A stretch of 64,000 nucleotides of DNA from the NCBI GenBank assembly GCA_036345935.2, contig JADWOT020000007.1, positions 10,762,779-10,826,778 of the forward strand, given 5' to 3'. Every line of letters starts with the position of its first letter. Position 1 is the first letter of the stretch. This stretch comes from Taenia hydatigena. Its lineage: Eukaryota > Platyhelminthes > Cestoda > Cyclophyllidea > Taeniidae. Made by a program: the position numbers and the translations under genes. Shown here piece after piece: positions 1 through 12,185 of the stretch. Under the pieces are notes generated by a model. The model did no database searches. It was not told the DNA's origin and was given only the letters and a program-made list of their open reading frames with translations.

Positions 1-1716
1 GGTGGGGCAGCTTTGGAAGCAACTGGGCACTTTACGTCGAAATGAAGAGCATCGAAGGATTTGCAGTGTTGGTTAATTAAATGTGCTACGACTTGGTTGA
101 TTGGGTTGTTTGAGGCTAGGATCTCTGAATGCATTTGCTATCAACTACGACGGAGGAATCATGTAGAATGGAAGCGCGTAAGACGGCAACTTCACTCCCC
201 TGAACCGCCATCTTCATTCACTACCTGGATGTTTTGAACTGACAAATATCCCTCTCTTGACTACTGGCTCACCACCGGAGTCAGTCTGATGCCCCTCTTC
301 CAGCCTCATGCATGGTCTGCCTTGGAACCCGACCCAGCGGCTGTTAAGCATTAAATGAGTAGCACTAGCGTTCCACCTCGAAATTCAAGCGTAATATCTA
401 GCATGGTGGCGTGTGAAGTGGAGGGCAAATTTAGCTAACACACATCAGGCACCTGAAAGTAGGATAAATGTGTAAGCATATCTTCTTTCCTATATGCTAT
501 CATTAAGAAGTTGCTTTAGCACCTCAGTGGTCGCTCAACTATACATTCACCAACTAGCCCGGCCTCAGTGAACCCTTCAGTTTCACCACACCTTCCTGGA
601 AGTCTACAGATTACAGTTTGGAAAAATGACATCATGCAAAGGCTGTAAAGGATGGGAAACTATGGTAAATTTAAACCATGGGCACTTTCATTACAAGAAT
701 TGCACAACTCACCTATAAATACCTTGTAACATTTAACATCCTGCCTAAATACCGAGGTAAGCTTTAGTCAACGCGCAACCCATAAAATCCGAAACTAGCC
801 TTTTACTAGTGTTACGAGGCGGAGTATAGGCATTCTTACACGATCGGAGAAATAAAATCCGTCATGGAGAAAACCAGAGTGGACGATGGGGATGTTTACA
901 TGTAATCAGAGGCACAACTTTGGTAAAGGGCTGAACACCCTTCCACAGACATGCAAAGGTATTCATGGGGTTATTCATTGGAAGGGCAGGCACTGTCCAC
1001 TCAAATTCTACCATGGAAACAATGCACATGCCAGTTTTCACCAAAGAGCACGTTTGTCTTGAGGTAGTTCAAAGCCTTGTGATAAATGATTGCAAACTGT
1101 TTAAGCTTGGCGCATTCAATCGATTCATGAGTATGTAAACCGATTGACGAACCTATTTCGCCTATAAGAGAACTAATGAAATCAGACTTTGAAACAGCGA
1201 GCCTTTTACAGAATCAATGTAAATGCAGCTGAAACCATCCACATCTTTGTCTTTAAATAGCTAAGGATAAAGAAGTTAAATAGAAATCAATCCGAACCAG
1301 CTTTTAGCCTAGCACGCGAAAGTAATTTCTCGGTCAAAGGCTAGCAACACCGATTCACTGTAGGTTACGCCTGGTAAACGTCAGGAGAGACCACAAAATT
1401 AGGCAAAAGCTAATAAGGGTTGGCATAATTGAAACCAGTAGCGCACAATCTTTGCAACCATTGCTGTGACTACTCGTAATGGCTGCATTAATAAAGGGAA
1501 GCCTCCTCTTGTGGCATCTGTTGGCATATTGCTACTGACATCTTTCGATCGGGGCCAAACTTCACCTAAGACCAGACGCAGAAGCTTTAAGCTATTAATA
1601 AACCCAAGTGACATGCGCATCTTCTTGTTCACAATGTTTGCTAGACGAAAGCGTGAATACGTTGCCATCCCTAGTTGACTACTGGTTCCGATTTTCGGCG
1701 ATCAGCACTGTCTCCA
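1..1716 (+). repeat. Family A repeat, copy A1 (left arm of inverted duplication)
   Basis: The whole segment is the reverse complement of 34571-36286. Base p pairs with base 36287-p along the full 1716 bp with no net indel. Substitutions are scattered at roughly 3% by eye, for example near 691-699 and 1505-1560. It is cut on the left by the window edge and on the right by the N gap, so neither end is a natural boundary. A diverged copy of bases 1-630 lies at 27690-28130, and the 960-1060 part recurs at 3320-3420 and 55690-55790. Confidence 0.9.
862..1044 (-). pseudogene. Relic reading frame inside repeat A1
   Basis: A 60-codon open stretch on the minus strand. Its first part aligns in frame with the minus-strand frames of copies A2 (about 3250-3412) and A3 (55449-55964). 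The shared pattern is Thr-x-Met/Val-Cys-x-Val-Ser/Cys-Met, then four to five residues later Glu-Trp, then Pro-rich and Asn-Pro-Met. The frame shared by three diverged copies suggests family A once encoded a protein on this strand. No known domain is recognised. The same frame is present in inverse at 35243-35425. Confidence 0.35.
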
Positions 1717-1816
1717 NNNNNNNNNNNNNNNNNNNNNNNNNNNNNNNNNNNNNNNNNNNNNNNNNNNNNNNNNNNNNNNNNNNNNNNNNNNNNNNNNNNN
1801 NNNNNNNNNNNNNNNN
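1717..1816. other. Assembly gap of exactly 100 N
   Basis: One hundred undetermined bases, the length conventionally used for a gap of unknown size. The left flank matches (inverted) 34571 onward and the right flank matches (inverted) 17370 downward. If the inverted copy is complete, 17,200 bp equivalent to 17371-34570 belongs here. Confidence 0.98.
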
Positions 1817-2845
1817 GGACTAGCGGGTAGCCTGTGCTCTTCTCAACAGCCGCCTCGTTGCTGACTCACCCGCTTCGCGCCGTTCGTTAATCAATCGGTT
1901 AATACAATCGATAGGACCGCCTTCTGTGCATTCGTTGCGTACTGGATATTGGCCTAGTCGGTCGGCCCACTCACTGATCTACTCGACTTACGGCGAGCAA
2001 AGCTGCAAGCAATCTCATAGATGAGTGATTGAAAAATGGTATTAGCATTGACCCAGGATTATGGTGCGCAGGGCCGTCATTTGTTATCAGTATATGCAAT
2101 GACGCAATGTCGAAATGATCTTACTACGGCTTGATCCTCGAGTGTTTTAAAATACCTACGATCTTTTATTGCGAAGCATTTTTTATCTTTCTAACTTACT
2201 GGGTATGAGAATATAGCTGTTTTTATAATCAGTATTATTATTCATAGGCCCACTTCTTACCCGATCCTGTCATGCTCTCCGAGCAAATAATCGTTAGAGC
2301 TTAAAACAATCGGCTACTGTCGTATACAAGTTTAGCTGAGAGGGGTATCGCTAAACTCTACGACAGATTTGTACACATGACAACTCTAGGATTCGTCTGG
2401 CTATACTCGCAGAGGATATCTGCCATTGCAGCATCGCCCGCAGACTGCCGGTATCCCAAATCCTGCTCTATGCATACCTAATCAATGTGCCATATTTCGT
2501 CTTTAAGTTAGTCTTTAACTTCCACGCTATTCTAAAGTATAAGGGAATACTTTACAAGCACAAAAATACATTACTGCTGTTTGCCTACGGCGCTGTTTTC
2601 TTGCATTCAGCCTTAATGTCTTTTTATATTCGTGCTTAGTTTAAGCAGCACAAAGGAGTCAAATTCAGCAATTACATTAATCAATCTCTTTTAAGTAATT
2701 ATTCTTCCAGTTTTACTGCGCCCATCTATCTATCAAGGCACACCAAGGTAAGTTGGCACCCGGTAATTCAATACATCTGCCTTCATTATGCACACAAAAA
2801 CCCACTAATGGTCACCACTAACGCAAATCATTCGGTCGGCTCGGA
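1817..2845 (+). repeat. Family B repeat, copy B1' (right of gap)
   Basis: Reverse complement of 17370-16342, where base p pairs with 19187-p. I saw no mismatch in the stretches compared until the last 15 bases or so, where similarity breaks near 2845. Diverged copies of the same sequence (about 75%) start at 36790 on the plus strand and end at 9765 on the minus strand. The match starts at the first base after the gap, so the true left end of the element is unseen here. The inverted partner shows the element continuing to about 17735. Confidence 0.9.
2711..2747 (+). other. Candidate micro-exon within repeat B1'
   Basis: Thirty-seven bases lie between a good acceptor (pyrimidine-rich, ending TTCCAG at 2710) and a consensus donor (AAG/GTAAGT at 2748). 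All three frames are open, so the frame is undecided. The same signals exist in the inverted partner at 16476-16440. No adjoining exon was identified, so this may be a chance pair or a splice trap carried by the repeat. Confidence 0.2.
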
Positions 2846-2849
2846 AGCC

Positions 2850-4340
2850 ACGCCAACAAATGGCATTCCACATCCTCGCGAAAGCCAATGAGCTCATCAC
2901 ATATGTCAATGCAGCACAAGATCAACACTTTCGAAATGGCCAAGTGTTCCAACAGGCGAGATCGCCCCCACGCCTCTTACAAGAAAGGAAACATCCGATT
3001 GTTAAATTGGGTGAACAATATCCTCAATCGAGTTCTACGGAATGTCGAGTATCGGTAGAGGAGTGGACGAAGACAGCCTTAACCTCACTTCTCACGACTA
3101 GCGAGTAGAAATAGATGCGCTCTCTATTTTCTTCAGCACAAATTAGCACTGCACACACGAATAGGCCATCAACTCACAAACGCCATGGCATCGTAAGTGG
3201 CCGCGATATAGTCTCCACAAGATTGGTCGAGCCGCAACTATGGATGCTGTTGATAGGGGACTCGACTCTGGCGAGATGCTGCATGCACCCCTACTGCCAC
3301 GCGCCTACAATCACGAAGTCCCATTTATTGGAAGGGGAGGCACTCCACTCATTGGTCATCATGGAAACAGTGCACACGCTAGTTCACGCTGAAGACGCGT
3401 TTGTTCTGGGGTACTTCATTGTCGTCTCCATAGAGGGTTGCAAGTTAATTGGCTTTCGCGGGTTTCGTCAATTCATGAGAAAGCAAACACATCAAAACCC
3501 GTAACAACGAAATGCGTATACAAATGTCTCACTCTTAATAGATCTATTCGACAAAGTAGCAAGGTGATAATGAGCGGCTTTCTACTTTTGCACATAGCGA
3601 TGATGGATAGGCGATTCAAGTCTACTGTTTCCTGTACGTCCTTCCCGAAGGCAAGCATTCCATAAAAAACTGTACTCACCGAAGGAACTGCAGCTAACTT
3701 CGCATAATGCCAGACCCATCAAAGTTAAATTGAATTGTTTGTATATCTTTCAGATGCATAACGCCAACCAGACAAACCAGGAAAACGGAAAATACATACA
3801 AAATAATTACACAATTATCATCCATATACCAATTTTATAATGACATCAAAATCATGTGGATCGATTTCTCAGGTTCTGGCGGGATCACTAAACAAGGCTG
3901 ATAACGGCGAAAGGCCCTAGAGACACCAGACCTCTCGATAACTAGCAAGATAGTCGCACCACTGGTCGGGTGCGAGGTGGAAATCGCACTCCATTTGATC
4001 AAGCAGGCGCACTCGATGGTTTATGGGCATGAGGACAGTGGGTGCAAGGCCTTACACATTGGTCTGCTTCACAAATGCCCCCAGCCACTTATTCAGTGCA
4101 AATTTGCGCAGACAGTTGGTTATGTTCACTAACGGCTAACTCGTTTTCGGATAGATGCATATCAAGAGGAGATCAACCAAAAGTTTGATGTCTACATTGC
4201 CATAGTGCTTAAGAGCAGTCTAAGCTATGTGAAGTCGCGTCGAGAGGGATCAACCCACATTTCGACTGGGCCCCTACGTCCCGTGAATCAATTTTCAGCC
4301 CCATTGCAAACGAACAATACAGTCAAGACTAATCACTAAT
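2850..4340 (+). repeat. Family A repeat, copy A2
   Basis: A diverged copy of 55150-56850 in the same orientation. Matching blocks include 2880-2915, 3290-3415, 3455-3500, 3895-3975, 4050-4080 and 4155-4290. The 3300-3420 block also matches 945-1065 in A1. Similarity is about 70-75% by eye with many indels. It begins directly where the inverted duplication breaks (about 2845), so repeat boundary and breakpoint coincide. Confidence 0.75.
3250..3412 (-). pseudogene. Relic reading frame inside repeat A2, with stops
   Basis: Translated on the minus strand, this block aligns codon for codon with 55610-55790 (copy A3) through the Arg-Thr-Asn-Ala, Cys-Thr-Val, Glu-Trp, Pro-Ser and Val-Glu-Ser-Pro positions. 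Two in-frame stops interrupt it: TGA shortly after the Asn-Ala pair and TAG after a Trp-Gln. It is therefore a dead version of whatever family A encoded. Function is unknown. Confidence 0.35.
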
Positions 4341-5074
4341 ACGATTAAGAGGAGAAGAGGATCAGGCAGAGGCTACCACATTACTACGGCAGTGGGAAAC
4401 ACTCGAAGAAAATGATTTGTGCATTGCCTCCAAGGCAGTCGCCATAACTGCATCCTCACCGAACGCCTCATTTGTGATCATTTCAGAAACAATTACTCCA
4501 AGGAGCTCCTCAAGAGGACAATAAATGCACAAAGTTCGATGGCTCTGATGAAAGCGTCAAACAAAGTCAGACCTAAGCAATGCAGTGCTCTTTGCATCCT
4601 AAATGTTGCATATTTTATGAATGCACTGACAACTGCCAAATGAATGGACGAAATTGTCTTACGACCTGACAAACTTGTATTTGTTTATTTGGAGGTAGAA
4701 ATTTGCATTCCACTGCGGATAGCAGCAAGAGTTGTGATGCGACTAATGCATCACACTTATCAACATCTAGTAGGCTTCAGCAATTAACAGCAGCACCAGA
4801 GCATTTGAGTAAGCCCTCTCAATCGTATTAATTATAAATCCTGTGTGTATATGCACTTCAACGAAAAGCTAAACAAGACGCACGATCAAGTGCGATAGTG
4901 GGAAAATTCAGCCAGCGGCATGATTAGAAGCCAGTGGACACAAACAGTAGATTAGCTAATCATTAATGGGCATTAGTAGTGTCACGAACGCTCACTCAAG
5001 CTTTGTGCAAATAAGTGGGCCACACAATAAATAGGTAGGCGAAAAGCGGCTCTAACAAAGGTACAGTTAGCCGT
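4341..5074. other. Unassigned interspersed sequence
   Basis: No repeat partner, RNA gene or convincing exon was found. One 74-codon open stretch at 4419-4643 has no flanking splice signals or recognisable motif. Confidence 0.4.
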
Positions 5075-5290
5075 AAGTCACCAAAGCGCGGTTTTTATCC
5101 AACTGGCAGTAGCTGCCGCAGGTACAAAACGCTGCACTTAATGACGAGAAGGCATGCCTAATCAAACTAGACAAATGAAAATTTCGGCATATAATGTAAT
5201 GCAAACGCATATATAATATACATGCTTACAATTTGGCGAGTTTGCCACTGTATATCCGAACTCTTAACTCGCTCCAACGACTAGTGCTTT
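5075..5290 (+). repeat. Family H repeat, copy H1
   Basis: Aligns with 41890-42165 in the same orientation. Shared blocks are the GCCGTRAGTYACC motif, a 60-base block ending in the 11-mer AATCAAACTAG (5159-5169 and 42046-42056), and the ATGTAATGC-to-TTACAATT(T/C)GGCG block. Similarity is about 70-75%. No coding potential is shared. Confidence 0.6.
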
Positions 5291-8049
5291 CTATCCACGA
5301 TGTCATAAACTTGCTAAAAATTTCGCAAGAATAACATGTCTTAATAAATTTAGGCGTAACTGTGTCAAAAATGCTATTGAATGAGCTCTTTTATGTATAC
5401 TTACAATCCTTAAGTAAAAATTAATCGAAGCAGTTTTAAGCGTTATTATGTGTGTTTGATTCAAAAGAAAAAAAAACGCTTCAATATGGTTTTTTGTTTT
5501 AAGACAACGTTTGAACAAAGATTTCAAAATCTAACAGGAAACATACGACATTATTTGCTACTATGATAGCTCGAAACACACTTGTACACTAACGACGCTG
5601 TAGATCTCGGGCAGAATATCGGCATTTGCATGCGAAAAGGACAACGACTTCAGGCGTAGCCTACAGACCAGCTTATTTAGCCAGTGCAAAGCGGTCAATA
5701 AAACACATACGTAACCGAGACTGAGACATAACCAACATCATACGAAAGTAACCACAACGTACCCAGCGTTAAAGTAAAAACACACATGAGCGAATCGTGC
5801 CAGTCGGAATTGCGACTCTATACCTTCTTGTCTCTCGCACTTCTATTAAATGTATCCTAATTATACATTCATAATTTTGAATGGTCTTTTATGTGACGAC
5901 TACATACAAATGGTAGGATACCCATCAGATGCACAACTAACGGACAACCCTCTTCATTTGATTTGCTCTCTGGTTTACTAAGAACTCTGGCTCTTAAAAT
6001 GCGGCTCCACACCTATCACTGCCTGCACTGTACCACCTCTTTTGGAGGACTCCGTTCTTGTGTGCCCGCATGATTAAGCAAGAATGATGGTGACAAACCA
6101 GACAAATTGTATAAACCTAAAAGCTACAGTTTACGCCGATTTGATGCTCTTTGTCACTTATTTTGCCTCCTTTTGACTCTTGTCTACCTAATTTGTCCGC
6201 TCTGATAGATGCAAGATGGGAGGTCTGATACCTCCCATTTCGCATATCGAGGCGTTTACTTCAACCTAAAAAAGGATGTAAAATGGCGAGTTGATGGGCG
6301 GGTGCCGGCGTGTTGGAGGGGGACCGAGTTTAAACCAACTGGCCAGTAAAGGAAAAATCAAAGGGAAGCTTACTTTGTTCAGTGTTGGGCTGTCTCTCCG
6401 GTCGTCTAAAATGACAAGTTTAAAAAAGATAACGAGATATGTGTGCCTTCTCACTCAGATGCACGCAAGCACACCCACGCACACACGATCCCACATTTAA
6501 AACGGCCCATTAAAAGGACAAAATAGGAAGTGGGCAACGACAGGCAAACACAATCTTGGCACAGACAGTAAAACAGAAGCCGATACAGGTAGTGAAAAGA
6601 GCGTGGGTGGAATTAGGAGGAGAGGACGCATTCTTACTCGCCATTGTAGAGCGCCAGGCTAAGGCAATCTCTAAATGGCGAAAAAATGAGTCGGTGGTGA
6701 GATAGGCAGGTAGAAGTTCGGCCACTCCGCAAATCGCGAAGTAGAAGCAGTGTTCGCAACTTCGCTCTTGAGGGAGTAAGTGCTGGGGTAGGAGGTGGAA
6801 CTGAGGCTTTACAGTAAGGAAGATGGGAACAGAAAGTGTTTAACAATCGAAGCTAAGCTATGCTAAAAAGGGTGCGAATCCTCAGTAAAGTGTGATTTAG
6901 TAAGATTCAGATAAGCCTGTGTTTACATATTCTAGGCTGTATATCTTGACATTGTTCAACCATGTTATAATCAATGATGAGATTGATGGAGACGTAAAGG
7001 GAAATTACGAGGAGGGTGCTGGCAGAGGATGAGGTGGAGAGGTGGAGGCGGGAGCGACTCGAGGTTGAATTTGAAGAAGGTGAAGGTAAGAGATGTGCAA
7101 GGGAGGCAGAGGAAAGGGTCGTTCTCGTAGCGCTAAAGTGGAAACATAACAGTTAGTAAGTCGAATGCACGAAGCATATACGGTGGGCCATAATGTAAGG
7201 CGTAATACTTGGGAGCACATCAAGCGTAGTGGCAGACGAATGAGACCCTCACCAAAGATGCAGCGCAGTAAAGTTCACTAAAGAAGGAGTGGACAATTCG
7301 AAAATGCCATCAGACCCAAGTTTTATGCGCACACTATGATCCCTAATAAATGAGAGCAAGGGAAGGCCTCAATTCACATGGCTTGGAGTTGTGCCTGGTC
7401 GACTGGGCGAGCCAAGTTAGGATGTTGTGGTTGACTTGAATGATAATGTATGAAGGCTCCTCTGAAGATGAGGTAGCGCCAACTCTCATTTTTTATTATT
7501 TATCCAAGTCTGCTATAATCTAGCCTAGGTAAAATTATCCATTCTGCGGTATTAAAGTGGAACCCAGTCTAATCTAGTTAGGCACAGTCTTCAGCACCAT
7601 GCTACAGTGCTTCCACAGTGGGACGTAAATATGGGGCGAATTGTTGCTATCCAGGTGGTACGATGGTGCCGCCGTTTACTTAGAGATTGTAAATGCATGC
7701 AAGGGCCAACGATTTCAAGCGCAGCACAGCAAACGCAGCGTAAGGTGTGGATTTAATAAAAGGAATCGGCGAAGTATCCTTTAAATTTTTATAAAGCTAA
7801 CAAATGGACGGGTCTGGTGCGTATTCGCAAATACTACGCTTGGACGAAGTCTTGCCTCTTATCACAACAGATACCAGCGACACATATTTTTGTCCGTATG
7901 CGTAATGAAACATGACTCATTGGCTGAAAGTGACAATTGAGTGGCTGAGATGGAGGCGAGGTGATGAGAATCCATGGCACTAGGAGGAGAGAGGGTGGGA
8001 ACTGGACGCTCTAAGAAGATCGCACAGTGCTGTAGTGCAGCACTCACTC
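5291..8049. other. Unassigned sequence with simple CA-rich patch
   Basis: No repeat partner inside the window and no convincing exon. Bases 6462-6500 are CA-rich. A compact hairpin lies at 6216-6238. Small open stretches (6266-6500, 6634-6846, 7005-7223) overlap on both strands and look like chance frames in purine-rich DNA. Confidence 0.4.
6216..6238. other. Perfect 9-bp hairpin
   Basis: ATGGGAGGT at 6216-6224 is exactly reverse-complemented at 6230-6238 around a 5-base loop (CTGAT). No T-run follows, so there is no reason to call it a terminator. Confidence 0.6.
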
Positions 8050-9770
8050 ATCTAGCCGTTTGGCTGAGCTAAATCTAAAGAAAATCAACTTAATAGAAAG
8101 GATTTAAATTTCTTTTCAACGGCACACTCGAAAAGGCTAAGCGCAGCTTTCCTTTTCCTAGTGATTTACACTGGATATCAGATGATATAATATTAAAGTG
8201 ACCCATGCAAATTGAGCAAAAGAGGAAAAAGAAGATGGCACATGGGAAGGAAGGGAGGTGGTAGCACAATTTACCCAAAGCTTTTGCGATGTCCATCCAT
8301 TGTGGTTCTTTGAGGTCTCGAGAACGGCGGAGTAAGAGATCGACACTGACGACCTGATGGATGCAATTAAAGTGGTGGATAAAGGAAGACCGGAGGCAAG
8401 GAGGAACCGAAAAGGGAGGGGAGCGCTGACGAAACAACACGCAGTAGAGCATGTCTGGAGGTTGGCTATGCGCTTGACCTCTTTGAGCCTGACACGTGTG
8501 CATTGATTAGTTGCACGCGCCTCATGGTGACCTTCAATGTCGACTAATGCGGGCTTTTAGACACCATTTCTTGTTGATGGTTTTGTAAGAGCAGACATCA
8601 CTTGCCTTTGCATTCCACCTTAGGCGATTTTCTTGCATCATCGTGCATGCAAAGGAGAAGATATTGATGCTCCTCGATATCCTTTTCTGAAGCTGACCTT
8701 TGATGGTCACCGTTTGTGAATTTAGGTGCCTCTCTACCCCACCATGAGATGTCTCTCTTAATCAAAATAAAGGAAAGAGCGACGGGTGGAGAAATTAGGC
8801 CAAAGAAAGCGGATGGTCGAGTGGGATGATGGTTAGATGATGACTAATTGAAGAGTCAACATCTTCAAATCAATCAAACCTTCACGCGACCCTTTTGCTG
8901 GTGTGCTCTACTAGGTTAGCAGAAACGCCTTGAAAAAGTGTGCTAGTGGAAATGCTATTTAAGAGCCATCCTGAAGGCCGTCTCCAGCAACAGCGTTGAT
9001 GACGCTCATGCTGATGTGGCCAAAATAGGCTATCTTGACTAACCCTGGCTTGTGTTGTACTGACAGGTCCACCACCTTGCTACTTCGAAACCGCTTACCA
9101 ACAGAAATAGATATGGATTGCTGCGTTGTAAACTATCAATGCCACGCTCTGCCCTTCTGGTGAAATGTTTCTCAACATACCGTGATCCTAAATTGTCAAT
9201 ACTTAACCTTGCAAATGCGATATTTTCGGCAGGTTTGCTAGACGAATGCAAGATTTAGCTCGTGCACAAATTTGTCATAGCGCTCAACGATGTTCCTCTC
9301 AGCCATATTCATTTGCAATTTCAGCTGACTGTCTCTAATCTTAACGGTTGCTTATCCGGCGGACATGAAGCGCTCATGTAATGGATGTGTCTATGGATGA
9401 TAACATTGGTTTACAAAATGGCCTGGCTCCAATGCACAATAAAGTAAATGGATAAGAATTCGTTTTGCATAAATAGGTCGCCGATGACTCAAGGCACCCG
9501 TAGACCGGTCTGCGATAGCTTCTAATCTGGTGATGCGTTATCAGCATATTTATGCAACAATAAACTTTCCTAAGAAACACAATTGTGAATAAATGCTGAA
9601 ATCATTTTCCACTCACTCAGCCGTGTAATCTTTTGCAGTCCAACTTGCCGCGGGTCGATCGGATCAGTGAATGAACCTACCGACTGGACAGATAACCACT
9701 ACGCAACGAGTACACAACAGGTGGTCTTATCGATTGCACTGATCCATTGGGACTGAAGCCATTTCCTCTC
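8050..9770 (-). repeat. Family B repeat, copy B2
   Basis: The reverse complement of this segment aligns end to end with 36790-38560. Clear blocks are 9600-9765 against 36790-37000, 9230-9330 against 37250-37350, 9000-9080 against 37450-37520, 8780-8920 against 37610-37790, 8560-8600 against 37770-37800, and 8090-8500 against 38000-38530. The outer part (9230-9765) also matches the plus-strand sequence at 16780-17280. It is an old, roughly 70-75% similar copy. The 137-codon minus-strand frame at 8090-8503 and the plus-strand frames at 38001-38545 are corresponding parts of the same repeat. Confidence 0.75.
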
Positions 9771-11888
9771 AGCCAAACCTACTTAGAAATGCTCGAAATA
9801 CTGCTTGCCCAAGGTGGAAACTACCAAAGAGGCACAATAAGTCTCCCGCATTTTTCACCTTTGAGGAGTGGCAAGGTAGTTAGATAAGGTCGGTCTAGTC
9901 CAACTTCAGCCTGCGGACAATATTCGTGGCCAGTTCACATGAGCTATCATGTTTGAACTAGATCATTATCATCAAGTCCTGTTAATGCCAATGGAGTTGT
10001 CGAATGAACTCTTGTCCACATGATATTTCGAACACAACATCTTCTAGCGGCCTTTGATCTAATGTGCCAATTAAGCTACAGTTCGAGAATCGCCTGATGA
10101 CTTAGATCCAATCATTCATGGCGCGGGTAGCGTGACTAACTCGATCCAATCGTCTGGTGATTTATTAATAAAACAACACTAATCACTTTTTCTGTTTCTT
10201 GTCCGTTAACTAGATGTGGGTTTCAGTTGACCATAAACATGTAACAAATTCTGGGCCTTGATTTATTGGGTCCATTACACTGTCGTCATCTCGCATTTTA
10301 GCATTTTATCTGTGTTACACATGCAATGAAGCTAAGTGAACGCACCTGAAATAAAAATTAACACTTATAAAGGAATAACGCTTTCCGCTAACCTAGCGAA
10401 ATCCAATTTATTCCTGCGATGACAGCACTAACGACCAATGCTTCAATCACCTCTGCAGCATGCACTACCCTGGGTTCAAACACAGCACTGCGGGCACGAA
10501 ACTATGCGCCAGCTACTTCAGCGCCAAATAAAACAGCCATACACTTAATTGTCGCCAAATTAGACGCAATAGAACCAAAAAACCAATGCTTCTGTCCACT
10601 CTACAGCATCACCACCTCCGCCTCATTCACAACGCTAACAACTGCAGCGTCTGATAAAACAGACTTTACCGACACTATGCTGGCTCAGCTACGTTCTCTA
10701 CTGCTGCCCTATACAGCCAAATAGTTTTTGATTCTGCAGTTTTGCAGGATGTGCCATAAAATAACATGGTAATTCAACGATGACCCCTGTTGCAGGCTGT
10801 AGGTGCGATGATGGAGTTAGGGCCATGGTGAACTGGTGAGGATGTGTGTGGTGTCCATGTCTTCTTCGTACTAGCAGAAATTTGAAACGTGGTTTTAGAT
10901 CCCGCGAGTGTTGATGCAGAGGGGTCTTTGTTACACTTTAAACCAGGCGCGTTTTGTACGTAGCACTTCTGGGGACCCAAGTGAAAGTAACAATGCATCG
11001 AGCAGCAGCTTAAATTTCCTGTATGTTTATGTGTGTGCATGTGTTTGGGCCTCAAATCAATAGTCATCCAGTTAATTTGCAATACTAAAGACAGGAGGTG
11101 AAACACGTTCACCCGAACTCAATTTAAAGTATTTTTCAACCCGTCTCCCTTTTCTGTTATGTTTAGATACTATGAGATTCCAAACAGTTTTCCTTGGCAT
11201 GGTGATCTCACCGATCACTAAGCGTCCTCGCAACTGCAGTTGTGGTGGAAGCGCTGCCAATGGCAACACCACCGGTGGATGCGCCAGAAGCAGTCATTCC
11301 GCGGGTACATGCCAATGCTCGTATTACAAGTGAGGTTCGATGTATTTCAGTAAGCTGCGACGTCACAATCGTTTACATATAAGTGCAAAGCCCTTTGGCT
11401 GTATATTTTGTGCTAGCAAGTCGACCTCGAACGCCACATAGAATCTTACTATAAAAATAAATTCAGACAGATGAGGATCTGGCTTGCATTATGCCCCATT
11501 TTATAAACAACACCGGAACCAGAGCTCTTGATCATAGCGGAAAACAGGTAGTGTGGCCTTCCTTTGCGACTTCAGCAGTGGGTCTGCCAATTCCTTCTTC
11601 TCCCTTTTATGGCACTTCAGAAGTAAGATTTTATTACCTGTTCCAAAATCCGCTGAATTCTCAGCCGAATCAAGACGCGTCAATGCTCTTAAGACCCTTC
11701 TCTACTTCCCACGATGATTTAACCCTTCCTAAAACGACAACTGCAGCTGTTAGCCAGCACGCTGCTGATGCTCTTCTCAACGGCGCAGGCGTCAGACCCT
11801 AGACTTTATCCACCATTGCACCCTCTTGCCTCCCTCTTGATGCCCCTGCCGAACCCTTCCAAATTGTTGCCTCCTAAAGTACTGCCAG
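9771..11888. other. Unassigned sequence, Ser/Thr/Ala-rich open stretch
   Basis: A 101-codon frame at 10419-10724 is rich in Ala, Thr and Ser. It contains two loosely similar roughly 150-base units starting with CCAATGCTTC at 10436 and 10583, so composition may come from a degenerate tandem repeat. A 103-codon frame at 11491-11802 is in the same frame as the candidate exon at 11889 but is separated from it by stops at 11800 and 11875. Nothing else was recognised. Confidence 0.35.
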
Positions 11889-11995
11889 CACCACCGCCAC
11901 CCCCACCTCTGCCGTTACCGTCTCATTTGAGCGCCACAATCCCACCGTCAGCGACAAAGGATCTAAGCACCCTTCTAAACAGCCAAAACAGGATG
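11889..11995 (+). CDS. Candidate exon 1 of a short plus-strand gene (Thr/Ser/Pro/Lys-rich)
   Basis: A 107-base open exon between an acceptor ending GCCAG at 11888 (preceded by a CTCCTAAAG pyrimidine/branch-like stretch) and a consensus donor, GATG/GTAAGT, at 11996. The frame giving Thr-Thr-Ala-Thr-Pro at the start and a Lys/Gln-rich end is the only one of the three that splices without a stop into the next strong exon (12465-12500). The peptide is Thr/Ser/Pro-rich turning basic, and so probably disordered. Another frame reads as a poly-proline run, but its junction would create TAG in the next exon. Earlier exons were not found; the same frame upstream is closed by TAA at 11875. Function unknown. 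Confidence 0.4.
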
Positions 11996-12185
11996 GTAAG
12001 TTGAGTGGACATTAGACTTTGTCCTAGCCGTGAATCCAGACCTACTGACCATGAATACCGGGTAGAGTGTATAGCCACTGTTTTTCTCACCTACACACAC
12101 AAGCAGTAGCTTTTTACAAGTGCGGTACCACTAGCAAGCAATAGTGCGGAGTGTTGACGATCTCAAAGTGAAAAGTTACGAGTTC

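Noticed and set aside
5220..5300. Minus-strand donor-like site in H1 as evidence for a conserved exon with H2 (42110-42190)
   Set aside because: The sequence upstream of the donor is not conserved as a reading frame between the two copies.
8090..8503. 137-codon minus-strand frame
   Set aside because: It lies in repeat B2. The corresponding part of B3 (38001-38545) shares only patches and is broken.
11768..12004. Proline-rich 78-codon frame
   Set aside because: It overlaps the candidate exon at 11889 in another frame. Spliced at the good donor at 11996, it runs into TAG in the next exon, so the Thr/Ser/Pro frame is preferred.
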